64,000 nt of DNA. Source: a virus. Position 1 is the stretch's first letter; the number at the start of each line of letters is the position of its first letter. The stretch covers positions 25,828 through 89,827 of IMG/VR virus record IMGVR_UViG_3300036826_000588; one strand, 5' to 3'. Position numbers and translations under genes: made by a program. The notes beneath the pieces were generated by a model. That model saw only the letters and a program-made list of their open reading frames with translations. It searched no databases and was not told the origin of the DNA. This document shows, one piece after another, positions 7,915-16,220 of the stretch.

Positions 7915-8418
7915 ATGAGCATGGTCCCCCTGGCCGGCCTCGTGGCCGACATGGCCGAGGAGAGTGTCCCCAGGGTGCCCGTAGCGTCGCTCGATCGTCC
8001 CCTGGCCGCGACCATGGACGATGGGCGCCACGTGTGGATCACGGCCATCCTGGAGCGCACCGCCGTCTACACCGACCAGTTGCAACTTCCCCTCGACAAT
8101 GCCGTACGTCAGCTCGCTGGGTTCCGTCGCTTCGTGGTCGAGTCCTCGGGGCTCAAGACCACGGAGCGGCGGGACCAGCAGCAGCAGCGTCGAGCCGCCT
8201 ACAACGGCCGCGAGGCCAGCAAGAAGGGCACCAAGAGTCAGCGACTCCAGCGTGCCGCGGACGCCGCGGCGCGCGAGATGGAGCGGCTCCAGCGCATGAT
8301 CGACAGCGATCCCAAGAACGCCAACATCGGCGCCGAGCTGGCCCAGCTCAAACAGCAGATGGCCGAGCTGACGGCCATCGCGGCGGCGCCGGTCCGCAGG
8401 ACAGCCGGCGCCGCGTAG
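7915..8418 (+). CDS. Coiled-coil protein
   Basis: 167 residues. N-terminal domain with a recurring acidic/aliphatic pattern; residues about 90-155 form a long charged coiled coil with a QQQQ run and MERLQRM/AELAQLKQQ heptads. A GCCCC-GAAGC-GGGGC hairpin lies just upstream. It faces the - strand block, so 8418/8436 is a convergent junction. Confidence 0.65.
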   Translation: MSMVPLAGLVADMAEESVPRVPVASLDRPLAATMDDGRHVWITAILERTAVYTDQLQLPLDNAVRQLAGFRRFVVESSGLKTTERRDQQQQRRAAYNGREASKKGTKSQRLQRAADAAAREMERLQRMIDSDPKNANIGAELAQLKQQMAELTAIAAAPVRRTAGAA

Positions 8419-8435
8419 GGGCCCGGAGTGGGCTC

Positions 8436-8621
8436 CTACAACGGCTCCATCGTGTCGCCGAAGCACGGGAACAGCGACACCTGCTCCCCGTCGTCCAGCC
8501 GGATCTCCCAGCACTCCTCGATCCCCAGCCACGCCAGCTCGAACACGCCCTCGCCCTTCAGCTCGGAGACGAGCTTGGCCGGCCCGGGATGACGGTGGAA
8601 GCGAACGCGCTGGCCGTACAC
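8436..8621 (-). CDS. Small hypothetical protein
   Basis: About 61 residues from GTG 8621; an upstream ATG at 8705 would add an unlikely, Thr/Pro-rich N-terminus overlapping the previous gene. Beta-rich with GIEECWEIRLDDG and a C-terminal FGDTMEPL. Last gene of the - strand block. Confidence 0.55.
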   Translation of the reverse strand: MYGQRVRFHRHPGPAKLVSELKGEGVFELAWLGIEECWEIRLDDGEQVSLFPCFGDTMEPL

Positions 8622-8652
8622 GGCCGGGATCGGGGGTACTGTCCCTTGACGC

Positions 8653-8871
8653 TCACTCGGAGTGGTCGTGATCGGCGGCCGCGTCGTCAGCGTGCAGCGC
8701 GGCATGCTCGCGCAACAGCCGGTCCACGGGCACCTGCTCGAATTGGGTGACGCCGTGGCTCAGGCGAAGGTGCGTGCGGAGCGCTTCGCGGAACCGCTCA
8801 CGGTAGGGGGTGTCGACCACGTTGAGCGGCAAGGGTAGCCGGCCCTCCGAATCGCCGGGTCTCAGTCGCAC
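8653..8871 (-). CDS. Small hypothetical protein
   Basis: 72 residues from GTG 8871, which overlaps the end of the upstream gene and has GGAGG nearby. Helical, ending in an Asp/His-rich tail (DDAAADHDH) that could bind metal. Function unknown. Confidence 0.5.
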   Translation of the reverse strand: MRLRPGDSEGRLPLPLNVVDTPYRERFREALRTHLRLSHGVTQFEQVPVDRLLREHAALHADDAAADHDHSE

Positions 8872-9011
8872 CCCTCCTCCTGGTGCTCCAGGAGGCAATC
8901 CGGGTGGAAGGGGCAGCCACAACTCTCGCAGTCGTTCGACTCAGCCGGGTCGATCAGGTGCGAGCAGTGCTCGCAGATGGCCCACTGGTCCTCGTTCTCG
9001 TCGTCAGGCAT
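8862..9011 (-). CDS. Mini zinc-finger protein
   Basis: 49 residues; ATG 9011 lies in the stop of the upstream gene. CEHC...CESCGCPFHPDC gives four to six metal ligands in under 35 residues, similar to a treble-clef or RING-like finger. Function unknown; nucleic-acid or protein binding is likely. Confidence 0.65.
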   Translation of the reverse strand: MPDDENEDQWAICEHCSHLIDPAESNDCESCGCPFHPDCLLEHQEEGCD

Positions 9012-9480
9012 GGCGCTCCTCGGCCTTGATGGCGGCCTCCTCGGCGCAGTAGCATTCCCACACGGGTGCGACCAGCGGGCCGCCGTGCTGATCGACGAGC
9101 GGTTCGCCCGCATTGGCGTTCACCATGATCCGCTCGTCCCAGCCGCAAAGCGCGCACAGGAAGAACGGTCCGAAGCCTGGCCCCTCGAACCAGACCGCGG
9201 TGGTCCCGCCGCAACGCGGACACTGGCCGCCATCGACGCAGGAGCACGGGTCGGAGCTGGGTGGTTCGTGGTAGCTGCCGCCGTAGAGGATGACGCCGCT
9301 GGATCCGCACTTCTGGCAGTACCGTGGCCACTTCGCCACCCACGCTTCCAGCGCGGCCCTGTCCGCGATGCATCGTGGGTCGTGCTCCACCTCGCTCGCG
9401 ACCTTGTCGATCGCCGCCTGCTGATCCAGCAGGAACGCGAGGACGCCGCGCTCAGGATCATTCACGTCAACGAACTCCAT
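9004..9480 (-). CDS. Multi-zinc-ribbon protein
   Basis: 158 residues with three knuckles: YCQKCGSSG, CSCVDGGQCPRCGG and CALCGWD, pointing to two zinc sites between residues 55 and 115. The N-terminal 50 residues are helical. A paralogue-like set of such proteins fills this block; role unknown. Confidence 0.65.
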   Translation of the reverse strand: MEFVDVNDPERGVLAFLLDQQAAIDKVASEVEHDPRCIADRAALEAWVAKWPRYCQKCGSSGVILYGGSYHEPPSSDPCSCVDGGQCPRCGGTTAVWFEGPGFGPFFLCALCGWDERIMVNANAGEPLVDQHGGPLVAPVWECYCAEEAAIKAEERHA

Positions 9481-9814
9481 CGGCGACCTCCTTCCGTTCA
9501 GCCAGGAACCGCACGAGCAGCTCCTTCATGACCCCCAGTCGGATGCTGCCGCAGGAAGCGTAGCCCGGGCGCCGGCACTCAGGCCGACAGGCGCCGTCAG
9601 CGTCCACGAGATGCCAGCGATCCTGGAACACTGTCTTCGACCACGGGTACGTGATGTGCTCGCCACTCCTCAACGTGCGGTGGCCCGTGAACTGCTTCTC
9701 GTACCAGCCGCCTCGCTTCGCAAGCAGCACGTCCTCTGGTCCACCGCGCAGCCTCCAGGAGGCTGGCAGCGAACCGCGCGTGAATCTTGGCTGATCGATT
9801 GCGGTGGCGTTCAT
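9467..9814 (-). CDS. Hypothetical protein
   Basis: 115 residues; ATG 9814 is set by a leaderless promoter. Trp-rich central region, then CRPECRRPGYASCGS as a possible metal site. Unknown function. Confidence 0.65.
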   Translation of the reverse strand: MNATAIDQPRFTRGSLPASWRLRGGPEDVLLAKRGGWYEKQFTGHRTLRSGEHITYPWSKTVFQDRWHLVDADGACRPECRRPGYASCGSIRLGVMKELLVRFLAERKEVADGVR

Positions 9815-10149
9815 GACTCCATTGTAGCCGCTGGCGCCGCCTTGCGAGCGGCTCTCTCGGCCTTGAGCCGATTCAGATCCTCGACCGCCCAGCCCCGGCC
9901 GACGTAGATCCGGCACTTGCGCAGCGTGGTCAGCGTCACGATCGGCAGCCTGTAGGAGAAGTCGCGCACGCTGGCGCGGTGGTAGACGCCCCAAGGTGTC
10001 CCCGGCTCCTCGAAGCGCTCGAAGTACCACTCACCGTCCAGCGTCTCGGCGCCCCACGTCTCCACGCGCCCGGAATGGAAGGTCGGAAAGCGGCGGGTCA
10101 CACGGATCGGGACGAGGTTGGGATCCGGCGCCCGTCGGGAGGCGGCCAT
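9811..10149 (-). CDS. Hypothetical basic protein
   Basis: 112 residues, ATG directly after the preceding TAG. Arg-rich N-terminus, beta-rich middle (GEWYFERFEEPGTPWGVYHRAS), Lys/Ala-rich C-terminal helix. No family recognised. Confidence 0.65.
   Translation of the reverse strand: MAASRRAPDPNLVPIRVTRRFPTFHSGRVETWGAETLDGEWYFERFEEPGTPWGVYHRASVRDFSYRLPIVTLTTLRKCRIYVGRGWAVEDLNRLKAERAARKAAPAATMES
9821..9826 (-). promoter_or_regulatory. -10 box of a leaderless promoter
   Basis: On the - strand TACAAT ends six bases before ATG 9814 and lies inside the end of the upstream gene. The same GGCTACAAT context occurs before the gene at 485. Confidence 0.65.
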
Positions 10150-10359
10150 CTACGCCACCTCCCGAGCGAACTCCGGGGCCGGTGCAGCGTCCGGGTCGTC
10201 CACGCATTCCAGGCAGACCGTCAACGGCATCTCGGGATCCACGTCCCAAGCGGCCAGTTCGATCGGCAGCTCGCGCAGGCAGCAGACGCAGGTGAACTTG
10301 CCAGGCTCAGCGGTCGGAACCGCGGCTGCGCAAGAATCGAGGGAAATCGGGCAGTTCAT
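10150..10359 (-). CDS. Zinc-ribbon protein
   Basis: 69 residues; ATG 10359 follows a TACGAT box by six bases (leaderless). CVCCLRELP and CLECVDD form a four-cysteine zinc site. Function unknown. Confidence 0.65.
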   Translation of the reverse strand: MNCPISLDSCAAAVPTAEPGKFTCVCCLRELPIELAAWDVDPEMPLTVCLECVDDPDAAPAPEFAREVA

Positions 10360-10383
10360 ACCCGAATCGTAGACGCACGAACC

Positions 10384-10620
10384 CTACAAAGGCAACATCG
10401 ATTGTGTCAGCTTTGGCTCGTGCGCAGTGCAGGTGCCGCCCTGGGCGTGCGCCCACCGCTCGACGTTTGAGATCGGCTGTCCGACGAACTTACGCATGAT
10501 CGGAGCGGCCTCGACGACCATGCCCCCAAGCACGATCACCCCGCAGTTGACGTACCCGTGCCGGCCGCGCGCGGGGAGCTCGACCGTGTAGATCGTCTCT
10601 CCGCGCAGCGGCAACGTCAC
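10384..10620 (-). CDS. Small hypothetical protein
   Basis: 78 residues, GTG 10620 in a GTGA overlap with the upstream gene. Beta-rich with GYVNCGVIVLGG. Ends just before the promoter of the next gene. Not recognised. Confidence 0.6.
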   Translation of the reverse strand: MTLPLRGETIYTVELPARGRHGYVNCGVIVLGGMVVEAAPIMRKFVGQPISNVERWAHAQGGTCTAHEPKLTQSMLPL

Positions 10621-10793
10621 CAGCCCCGGGTGGCGCGGCGTGCTGCCCGTCGCACCTCGTAGCCGGCCAGGTAGCCTGGCCCGCGACTGACGGCCCGGGC
10701 GAAGAAGAACAGGTGCACCAGCTCCCACAGCAGGCTGCGGCGGCGGCGCACCTGACGACGAGGGGTTCGGCGTCTCGTGGTGGCTCTGTTCAT
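10617..10793 (-). CDS. Small very basic protein
   Basis: 58 residues; Arg-rich N-terminus (TTRRRTPRRQVRRRR), a hydrophobic LLWELVHLFFFA core and a second basic segment, so it may bind membranes or nucleic acid. ATG 10793 follows the box TACGAT by six bases; the 17-base promoter/start sequence is identical to that before 58615. First gene of the - strand block. Confidence 0.6.
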   Translation of the reverse strand: MNRATTRRRTPRRQVRRRRSLLWELVHLFFFARAVSRGPGYLAGYEVRRAARRATRGW

Positions 10794-10855
10794 ACGAGAA
10801 TCGTAGGCGCGCGGCGCCCTTTGGGCAACGTCGTGTTCGACGCTCCCATGGAGGG

Positions 10856-11827
10856 GTGACGGATTTCACCCCGGCCCGGCGCACCCGGACGCCAACCGAC
10901 CAGGAGAAGCAGGGCCGGCCGTGGAACGTCACCATCCTGCGCGCCATCAGACCGGACGGAACGCTCACCTGGCCTGACCACAACCAGATCACCGACTACC
11001 AGGAGATTTGGGAGTCCGGTGGCAGCGCGTACTTCAACACGGTTTGGATGCAGGACCCTTCCGGCCTGGCCGGCGAGGTGTTCCGACCCGAGTGGTACTT
11101 GTACTACCAGCACCCGAAGTACAGTGAAGACCGCCCCAGTGCCACGCGCCCTGGCCAGCTCGTGACAGTTACTGCCACCGACCTCTTGGCCGAGGGCGAG
11201 ATCCACGCGATCATTCCCGACTTGCGCGAGATGTTCTCGCTCATGGCGTGCGACCTGGCGATCAAGCAGTCGGACACCGCCGACTGGTATGCCCACGTGA
11301 ACGCCTACGCCTCGCGCCAGGGAGAGCTGTTCATCGAGGACGTGTACCGCGGCCGCCACAACGAGACCGAGATGGTGGAGCAGATCCTGCTGGCAGCGGG
11401 GAAGTACAAGGCGAAGGCGATTGGCATCGAGAGCGTGGCCTTCCAGAGCCTGGTGTTCAGGATGGTGGCTCGCCGAAGCCAACGTCACTTCGTGGAGCTC
11501 GACCCCGCGAACCGCGACAAGGTGTTGCGTGCGCGGCCGCTCGCGGCAAGGTACCAGATGGGCAAGGTCTTCCACCTGTACGGCGCGCGTTGGCGGAAGG
11601 CGTTCGAGTACGAGCTTCAGGAGTTCCCAGGCGGGAAGTGGGATGACCAGACGGACGCGGCCGCCTACGTCCATGAGCTGGCCGTCCGGTTCCACCCGGA
11701 CACCTGGCGCGAGGTGATGGCCATGCAGTCCGAGATGCGCCGCCGCCGGCACCTGGACGACGTCGTGGTCAGCGGCTCCAAGCTCGCCAATGTCACCATC
11801 CCCCGCGGGCCCGGGCTGAGCGGGTAG
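10856..11827 (+). CDS. terL: Terminase large subunit, nuclease half
   Basis: 323 residues. The RNase-H-like nuclease of a large terminase, which cuts concatemeric DNA at packaging. Acidic catalytic positions are visible in MACDLAIKQSD (D about 133), IGIES (about 189) and DDQTDAA (about 263-267); FRPEWYLYY near 80 is a typical marker at the start of this domain. It has no ATPase domain; that half is the gene at 5724-6572. GTG 10856 starts 62 bases downstream of a divergent leaderless gene. It could be a natural two-gene terminase or a gene split by an insertion. Confidence 0.85.
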   Translation: MTDFTPARRTRTPTDQEKQGRPWNVTILRAIRPDGTLTWPDHNQITDYQEIWESGGSAYFNTVWMQDPSGLAGEVFRPEWYLYYQHPKYSEDRPSATRPGQLVTVTATDLLAEGEIHAIIPDLREMFSLMACDLAIKQSDTADWYAHVNAYASRQGELFIEDVYRGRHNETEMVEQILLAAGKYKAKAIGIESVAFQSLVFRMVARRSQRHFVELDPANRDKVLRARPLAARYQMGKVFHLYGARWRKAFEYELQEFPGGKWDDQTDAAAYVHELAVRFHPDTWREVMAMQSEMRRRRHLDDVVVSGSKLANVTIPRGPGLSG

Positions 11828-11882
11828 CCGCTTCCGGACGCGCCCGGACGGGCAACTTCCGGGCACCTCCAAGGTGAGCTGG

Positions 11883-12047
11883 ATGCTGACCTATCCCGAG
11901 CTGCTCCAGACCTTGAGCACGGTCTCTGGCTTCCTCGGGGCGGGCTGCGCCGTGTATGCGACCTTCCTGGCCCATCGCGTCCACGGGACCGTGCAAGAGC
12001 TGCACGAGACGATCAAGGACCAGCGCCCCTCGGAGGGAACCGCCTGA
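11883..12047 (+). CDS. Small membrane protein
   Basis: 54 residues; AAGGTGA precedes ATG 11883. One membrane segment (about residues 12-32), then a helix with HETIKDQR. It lies between terminase and portal and overlaps the portal start by one base. Function unknown. Confidence 0.6.
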   Translation: MLTYPELLQTLSTVSGFLGAGCAVYATFLAHRVHGTVQELHETIKDQRPSEGTA

Positions 12048-13870
12048 TGGCGCCCAAGAAGAAGTCTCTCGACGCAACGATGGCTGCGAAGCCGAACTTC
12101 CAGGAACTGGGCGTCTCGGGCACCAAGCTGTTCGCTGGCCTCATCAGCGAAGAGACGGTGCCCCAGCTTCAGGGGTTCCAGGCATACAAGAGCTACCAGG
12201 GCATGAGGCTCGATGCCACCGGTAGCGCGCTCCTCAAGGCGATCGAGCTTCCCATCCGTGCTTCGCGCTGGTTCGTGAACCCTGCGAGCGACGACCCGAA
12301 CGACATCAACATCGCCGACTTCGTGCACGACGTTTGCTGGACCTTTGGCTCCCAGTCGATGGACGACATCATGCGACTCGCCTTTGGGTGTCTCGCGTTC
12401 GGCTTCTCGACTCTGGAGATCATCTGGTCGGTCATTGACGAAGGGCCTTGGAAGGGCAAGGTCGGCTGGGATCGTTTGGCCTGGAGAAGTCAGGCCACCA
12501 AGTGGCGCTGGGAGATGGACTACGTCAACGGCAAGCGCCAGCTCGTCGGACTGGTGCAGTTGGCTCCGCCGTACTACCAGCAAGTACAGATTCCTCGCAA
12601 CAAGCTGATGCTTTGGGTGAACGATCTGGAAGGCGACAACTACGACGGTATCTCGTGCCTTCGCAGCGCCTGGAAGGATTACTACATCCGAGATCAGCTC
12701 TACCGAATCAGAGCGATCGGTCTGGAGCGCGGGTACATGGGTATTCCGGTCGCCACTGTGCCCGACGAGTTCAGTGACGAGTACGCCGGCATCGCGCGCC
12801 AGATCGTGGAGACGGTCCGGGCGGACGAGCAGGTGGGAGTGGTTCACCCGGCCAGCATGGACTTCCGTATCGAACGCTGGGAGCTGAACGGCCCGGCGAT
12901 GAACGAGGCCATTCACTACCACAACCGCCAGATGCTGGTCTGCCAGCTCGCGCAGTTCCTGGAACTGGGGTCCAAGAACGTCGGTTCGTTTGCGCTGTCA
13001 AGCGATCAGTCAGACCTCTTTCAGATGGCGATCAATGCCAAGGCGAACTACTTCGCCGAAGTGATGAACCTCCACCCTGGCATCCCGCAGTTGATCGGCT
13101 TCAACTTCCCCAACGTCACAGCGCAGAACCTGCCGCGCTTGCAGCATGGCGACATTGGGCAGCGGTCGCTGGACCGGCTGGGTCGCACGCTCATGGCTCT
13201 CGGCCAGTGGGGATTCCTGACGCCTGACAATGCGACGGAGGACCGGCTGCGCCAGATGCTGGACCTTCCCGAGCGCGAAGAGGCAATCACGAACCGCGCG
13301 CTGTACGACCTGATGCAGGAGATCGCACCCTCGGACGTTCAGCACGGACGCCTGCACACCATCGATCGGGTCGAGAGTCCGCTGGAGGTGGCCGCCGACA
13401 CCGCGAAGACGAAGCGTATGCAGGCGCTGAAGGCGCCAGCGCCCTCAGCCGCCAGCGCGCCGAAGGGAAGCGGCTCGCCGGAACAGCGCAACGCCAGCAC
13501 CCAGGACATGTCGGAGTACCACGCGAAGTTCGCCGAGAACCGAGCCCGGCTTGCCGAGCTCGTCGTACGCCGGCCGTGGACACGGCCGCAGGGTCGCCCG
13601 ACGGAGAACCAGCGGATGGCGATGCGCGCGACGGAGGCGATGGTCGAAGCACTCGACGAGTTCAAGAGCGCCGGTCAGCAACGCCCGGTACGGCCGAGCG
13701 TGTGGCACGCGATGCACCGGCGGCCGTACGAGGTCCGCTCGCACGGCGACGCGGTCCGCCTGGAGCCCGGGCGGCCGCGCACCGTGTTCACGCGGCAGAT
13801 GGGCCTGGCGCGCAACCACCGCGAGCCGCTTCGAGCGATCCTGCGGCCGCGCGCGACGGCGCCGGCATGA
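12047..13870 (+). CDS. Phage portal protein (Mu gp29/DUF935-like)
   Basis: 607 residues. The portal forms the dodecameric DNA channel at one capsid vertex and docks the terminase. Features typical of the DUF935/Mu gp29 type are GMRLDATGSALLKAIELP near 50, the long helical stem region around 190-330, and QFLELGS...SSDQSDLF near 305-320. The last 170 residues form an Arg/Pro-rich tail that is unusually long. Neighbours (terminase before, MuF protein after) are in the standard order. Confidence 0.85.
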   Translation: MAPKKKSLDATMAAKPNFQELGVSGTKLFAGLISEETVPQLQGFQAYKSYQGMRLDATGSALLKAIELPIRASRWFVNPASDDPNDINIADFVHDVCWTFGSQSMDDIMRLAFGCLAFGFSTLEIIWSVIDEGPWKGKVGWDRLAWRSQATKWRWEMDYVNGKRQLVGLVQLAPPYYQQVQIPRNKLMLWVNDLEGDNYDGISCLRSAWKDYYIRDQLYRIRAIGLERGYMGIPVATVPDEFSDEYAGIARQIVETVRADEQVGVVHPASMDFRIERWELNGPAMNEAIHYHNRQMLVCQLAQFLELGSKNVGSFALSSDQSDLFQMAINAKANYFAEVMNLHPGIPQLIGFNFPNVTAQNLPRLQHGDIGQRSLDRLGRTLMALGQWGFLTPDNATEDRLRQMLDLPEREEAITNRALYDLMQEIAPSDVQHGRLHTIDRVESPLEVAADTAKTKRMQALKAPAPSAASAPKGSGSPEQRNASTQDMSEYHAKFAENRARLAELVVRRPWTRPQGRPTENQRMAMRATEAMVEALDEFKSAGQQRPVRPSVWHAMHRRPYEVRSHGDAVRLEPGRPRTVFTRQMGLARNHREPLRAILRPRATAPA

Positions 13871-13983
13871 CGAGGGAGTTCCAGCACGTGGCGCCTGCGG
13901 AGCCGGCGCCGGAGCGCGAGGTGCTCTACACGTGGGATGCGCTGATCGAGCACTCCGTGCTGGAGGCCGAGGTCATCGGATGA
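13867..13983 (+). CDS. Very small hypothetical protein
   Basis: 38 acidic residues, ATG in a 4-base overlap with the portal stop. Not recognised; supported by coupling on both sides. Confidence 0.4.
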   Translation: MTREFQHVAPAEPAPEREVLYTWDALIEHSVLEAEVIG

Positions 13984-14063
13984 GGGACGGTCGCTACCCC
14001 CCTACGACTGTGTTCGGCTGCCATCCCTCACGGCGAGGAACCGCCCCTCGTGAGGCAGAGTAG
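13980..14063 (+). CDS. Possible 27-residue peptide
   Basis: A 27-codon frame coupled to the previous gene by ATGA. It also contains an inverted repeat (CCTCACG / CGTGAGG), so the stretch may instead be a structured spacer before the head gene. Confidence 0.25.
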   Translation: MRDGRYPPTTVFGCHPSRRGTAPREAE

Positions 14064-14066
14064 CCG

Positions 14067-16052
14067 ATGGACGCCGCCGTCATCAACCCGGCAGCGCGAG
14101 CGATCTGGCGTCGCGAGGACTGGCAGCGCATGGCCGCACTCCACCTTGTGCACCATGGCGGCCACGCAGTACGCGCCGCGGCGCGCATCCTGCGCCTGCC
14201 CAAGAGCACCATCCACGACTGGGTCCGCCAGGGACCGGCCAGCATCCGGGACGAGCGGCTGAGGGCCATCGCCCAGCGGATCATCGATCGCAATCCCCTG
14301 ACCGCCTCCGAGGAGAGCTTCGTCGCCGAGGTGCTCGCACGCGCCGAGCATGGGGAGCAGCAGCCCAACCTCCTCAGCGAGGCCGAGAGCGCCGGCTGCG
14401 GCTGCTGCGACGGCTGCCACGACGCCTGCTCGGGTGAGTGCTGCGACGGCTGCCAGCAGGCGCAACCCACCGGCGTCATGGTGGCGTTCTTCCTGCCGGC
14501 GGATGTCGCCCAGCAACTCGCCATGGACCGCGAGGCCGACCCCACCGCCATGCCGCCGGAGGAGCTGCACGTCACGCTCGCGTTCCTCGGCCAGGCGGCC
14601 GAGCTGGCCGACCCGGGCCGGCTGTGCCGGGTGGTGGCGGGCTTCGCCGCTGTCGCGCCGCCGGTGATGTGCGCGATCTCCGGCGCCGGCCGCTTCGCGG
14701 TGGGGGACCGGGTCGTCTACGCGTCGGTAGACGCGCCCCAGTTGCCGGCGTGGCGCCAGCGCCTGGTCGAGCACCTGGCCCTGGGCGGCTACCCACCATC
14801 GACGCGGCATGGCTTCACGCCGCACGTGACGTTGTGCAATCCGGACGGGCCCGTGACGCTCGACGTCCGGCCGATCGAGTTCGCCGCGACCACACTGACG
14901 GTCGCCATCGCGGGCGCGCGGTACGACTTCCCGCTGGAGGGCGAGAGCGCAACGTTCGCTGAACCGAAGCCTGACACGCCGCCGGCCCGTCCGGATCCGG
15001 ACTCCGCGGCGGCCGGGCAGGATCTCCTCGATGGCCTGGAGCAGGCGCTGAAGGCAGCGAAGCGCGTTGCGCAGAACCACAAGCCGGTGGAGGGGCCAGG
15101 CGAGCCAGGCGACGCCGAGGAGCACACGCGCGCAGAGACCGCAGACGACGAGCTGGACGAGATCCAGGAGCATCCGCCGACGCAGATCATGGACCGCCTC
15201 GCGCTGGAGGCGTGGCACCGCTACATCACCGCGCTGGCGAACGACTCCCCCCACAGCCGTGCCATCTACGTCGCGCGGAAGATCGACCCGGACTTCTTCG
15301 TGACGGACGAGCAGGGCCGGAAGCTCATCCACGCGTTGGGGAAGGGCGACGAACCGGTGATCTTCGGCTGGGCGCCAGGGAACGTGAAGCCGCCGCCGCA
15401 CGTCACTTCGGTCTTCGACCAGTTCGAGGGATCCGCGCAGCAGGAGCGCGAGCTGGCCAGCTACCTCTTCGACCTGGCCAAGGAGTCCTACCTGGAGGGC
15501 GTGAACGCCCAGCTCCTCGTGCTGGGGTTGTCGCTGGAGGCGGCCGTCACGGACCCGACCGTGCTGAGCGAGCTGGGCCAGGCGACGGCCTCGATCGCCC
15601 AGGGGATCATCAACAGCTACAACCGCGCGTTGGCGGCCGAGGTCTACTCCGCCTGGATCGAGCAGCGCAGCACGCTGGGCCGCCAGTCATCGCTCCGAAC
15701 GCTCTGGGAAGACGTCAATCGCTGGGCCGAGGCGCGCGCGCACGAGCGGGCGGGGATGATCTCCGCCACCGAGTACGGCCGCTGGTTCAACCGCGGCGTC
15801 CTCGACTTCCTCTCGCACAACGAGGAGCTGCTGGGCAGCGATGCGACCGTGTACGTCACGCCTGACGAGTGCCTGTGCTCGCTCTGCGCGACCGTCGTCG
15901 CCGGCAGCCCCTACACGCTGGCGGAAGCACAGCAGCTTGGCCTGCCGCTCCATCCGAACTGCGTGCACTTCGCCGAGCTCTCGATGTCACCGGTAGCCGA
16001 CCTCGCGGTGGACGTCCTCTGGACGGCTCAGCTCGCCGACGTCGCAGCGTGA
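14067..16052 (+). CDS. MuF-type head protein fused to a 2H phosphoesterase
   Basis: 661 residues in four parts. Residues 18-60 look like a helix-turn-helix; 108-133 is a Cys-rich cluster (CGCCDGC...CCDGC). Residues about 136-300 carry the paired HxT motifs of the 2H phosphoesterase/LigT superfamily, HVTLAF at 168 and HVTLCN at 253, spaced as in active enzymes. The C-terminal ~280 residues match MuF head morphogenesis proteins: a long helical region, then TPDECLCSLC and LPLHPNCVHF near the end. MuF proteins enter the capsid in some phages. A 2H domain could act on 2'-5' or cyclic nucleotides; T4 Acb1, an anti-CBASS enzyme, belongs to this superfamily. The link to defence is inference. Confidence 0.85.
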   Translation: MDAAVINPAARAIWRREDWQRMAALHLVHHGGHAVRAAARILRLPKSTIHDWVRQGPASIRDERLRAIAQRIIDRNPLTASEESFVAEVLARAEHGEQQPNLLSEAESAGCGCCDGCHDACSGECCDGCQQAQPTGVMVAFFLPADVAQQLAMDREADPTAMPPEELHVTLAFLGQAAELADPGRLCRVVAGFAAVAPPVMCAISGAGRFAVGDRVVYASVDAPQLPAWRQRLVEHLALGGYPPSTRHGFTPHVTLCNPDGPVTLDVRPIEFAATTLTVAIAGARYDFPLEGESATFAEPKPDTPPARPDPDSAAAGQDLLDGLEQALKAAKRVAQNHKPVEGPGEPGDAEEHTRAETADDELDEIQEHPPTQIMDRLALEAWHRYITALANDSPHSRAIYVARKIDPDFFVTDEQGRKLIHALGKGDEPVIFGWAPGNVKPPPHVTSVFDQFEGSAQQERELASYLFDLAKESYLEGVNAQLLVLGLSLEAAVTDPTVLSELGQATASIAQGIINSYNRALAAEVYSAWIEQRSTLGRQSSLRTLWEDVNRWAEARAHERAGMISATEYGRWFNRGVLDFLSHNEELLGSDATVYVTPDECLCSLCATVVAGSPYTLAEAQQLGLPLHPNCVHFAELSMSPVADLAVDVLWTAQLADVAA

Positions 16053-16063
16053 CTTGACCGAAC

Positions 16064-16101
16064 CCCTGGTAGTTCGTTACGGTGGTCTCGCGGGGTTCGA
16101 G
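16064..16101. terminator. Inverted repeat after head gene
   Basis: CGAACCCC and GGGGTTCG form an 8-bp inverted repeat about 25 bases apart in the gap between convergent genes. No T run, so its terminator role is tentative. Confidence 0.4.
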
Positions 16102-16220
16102 GCTCCGGGGGGGCTCGGGCAAAACCGGAGGGGACACCCTGGCTGATGAGCGGCTCAGCTTTGGAGTACCCAGGCCGTGACGCTGAGGGGTTAGCCGCGC
16201 CACAACCCCCAGCCCCGCTT

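Noticed and set aside
16144-16180. CTGATGAG resembling a hammerhead ribozyme core
   Set aside because: The required CGAAA box and the three stems are not present around it.
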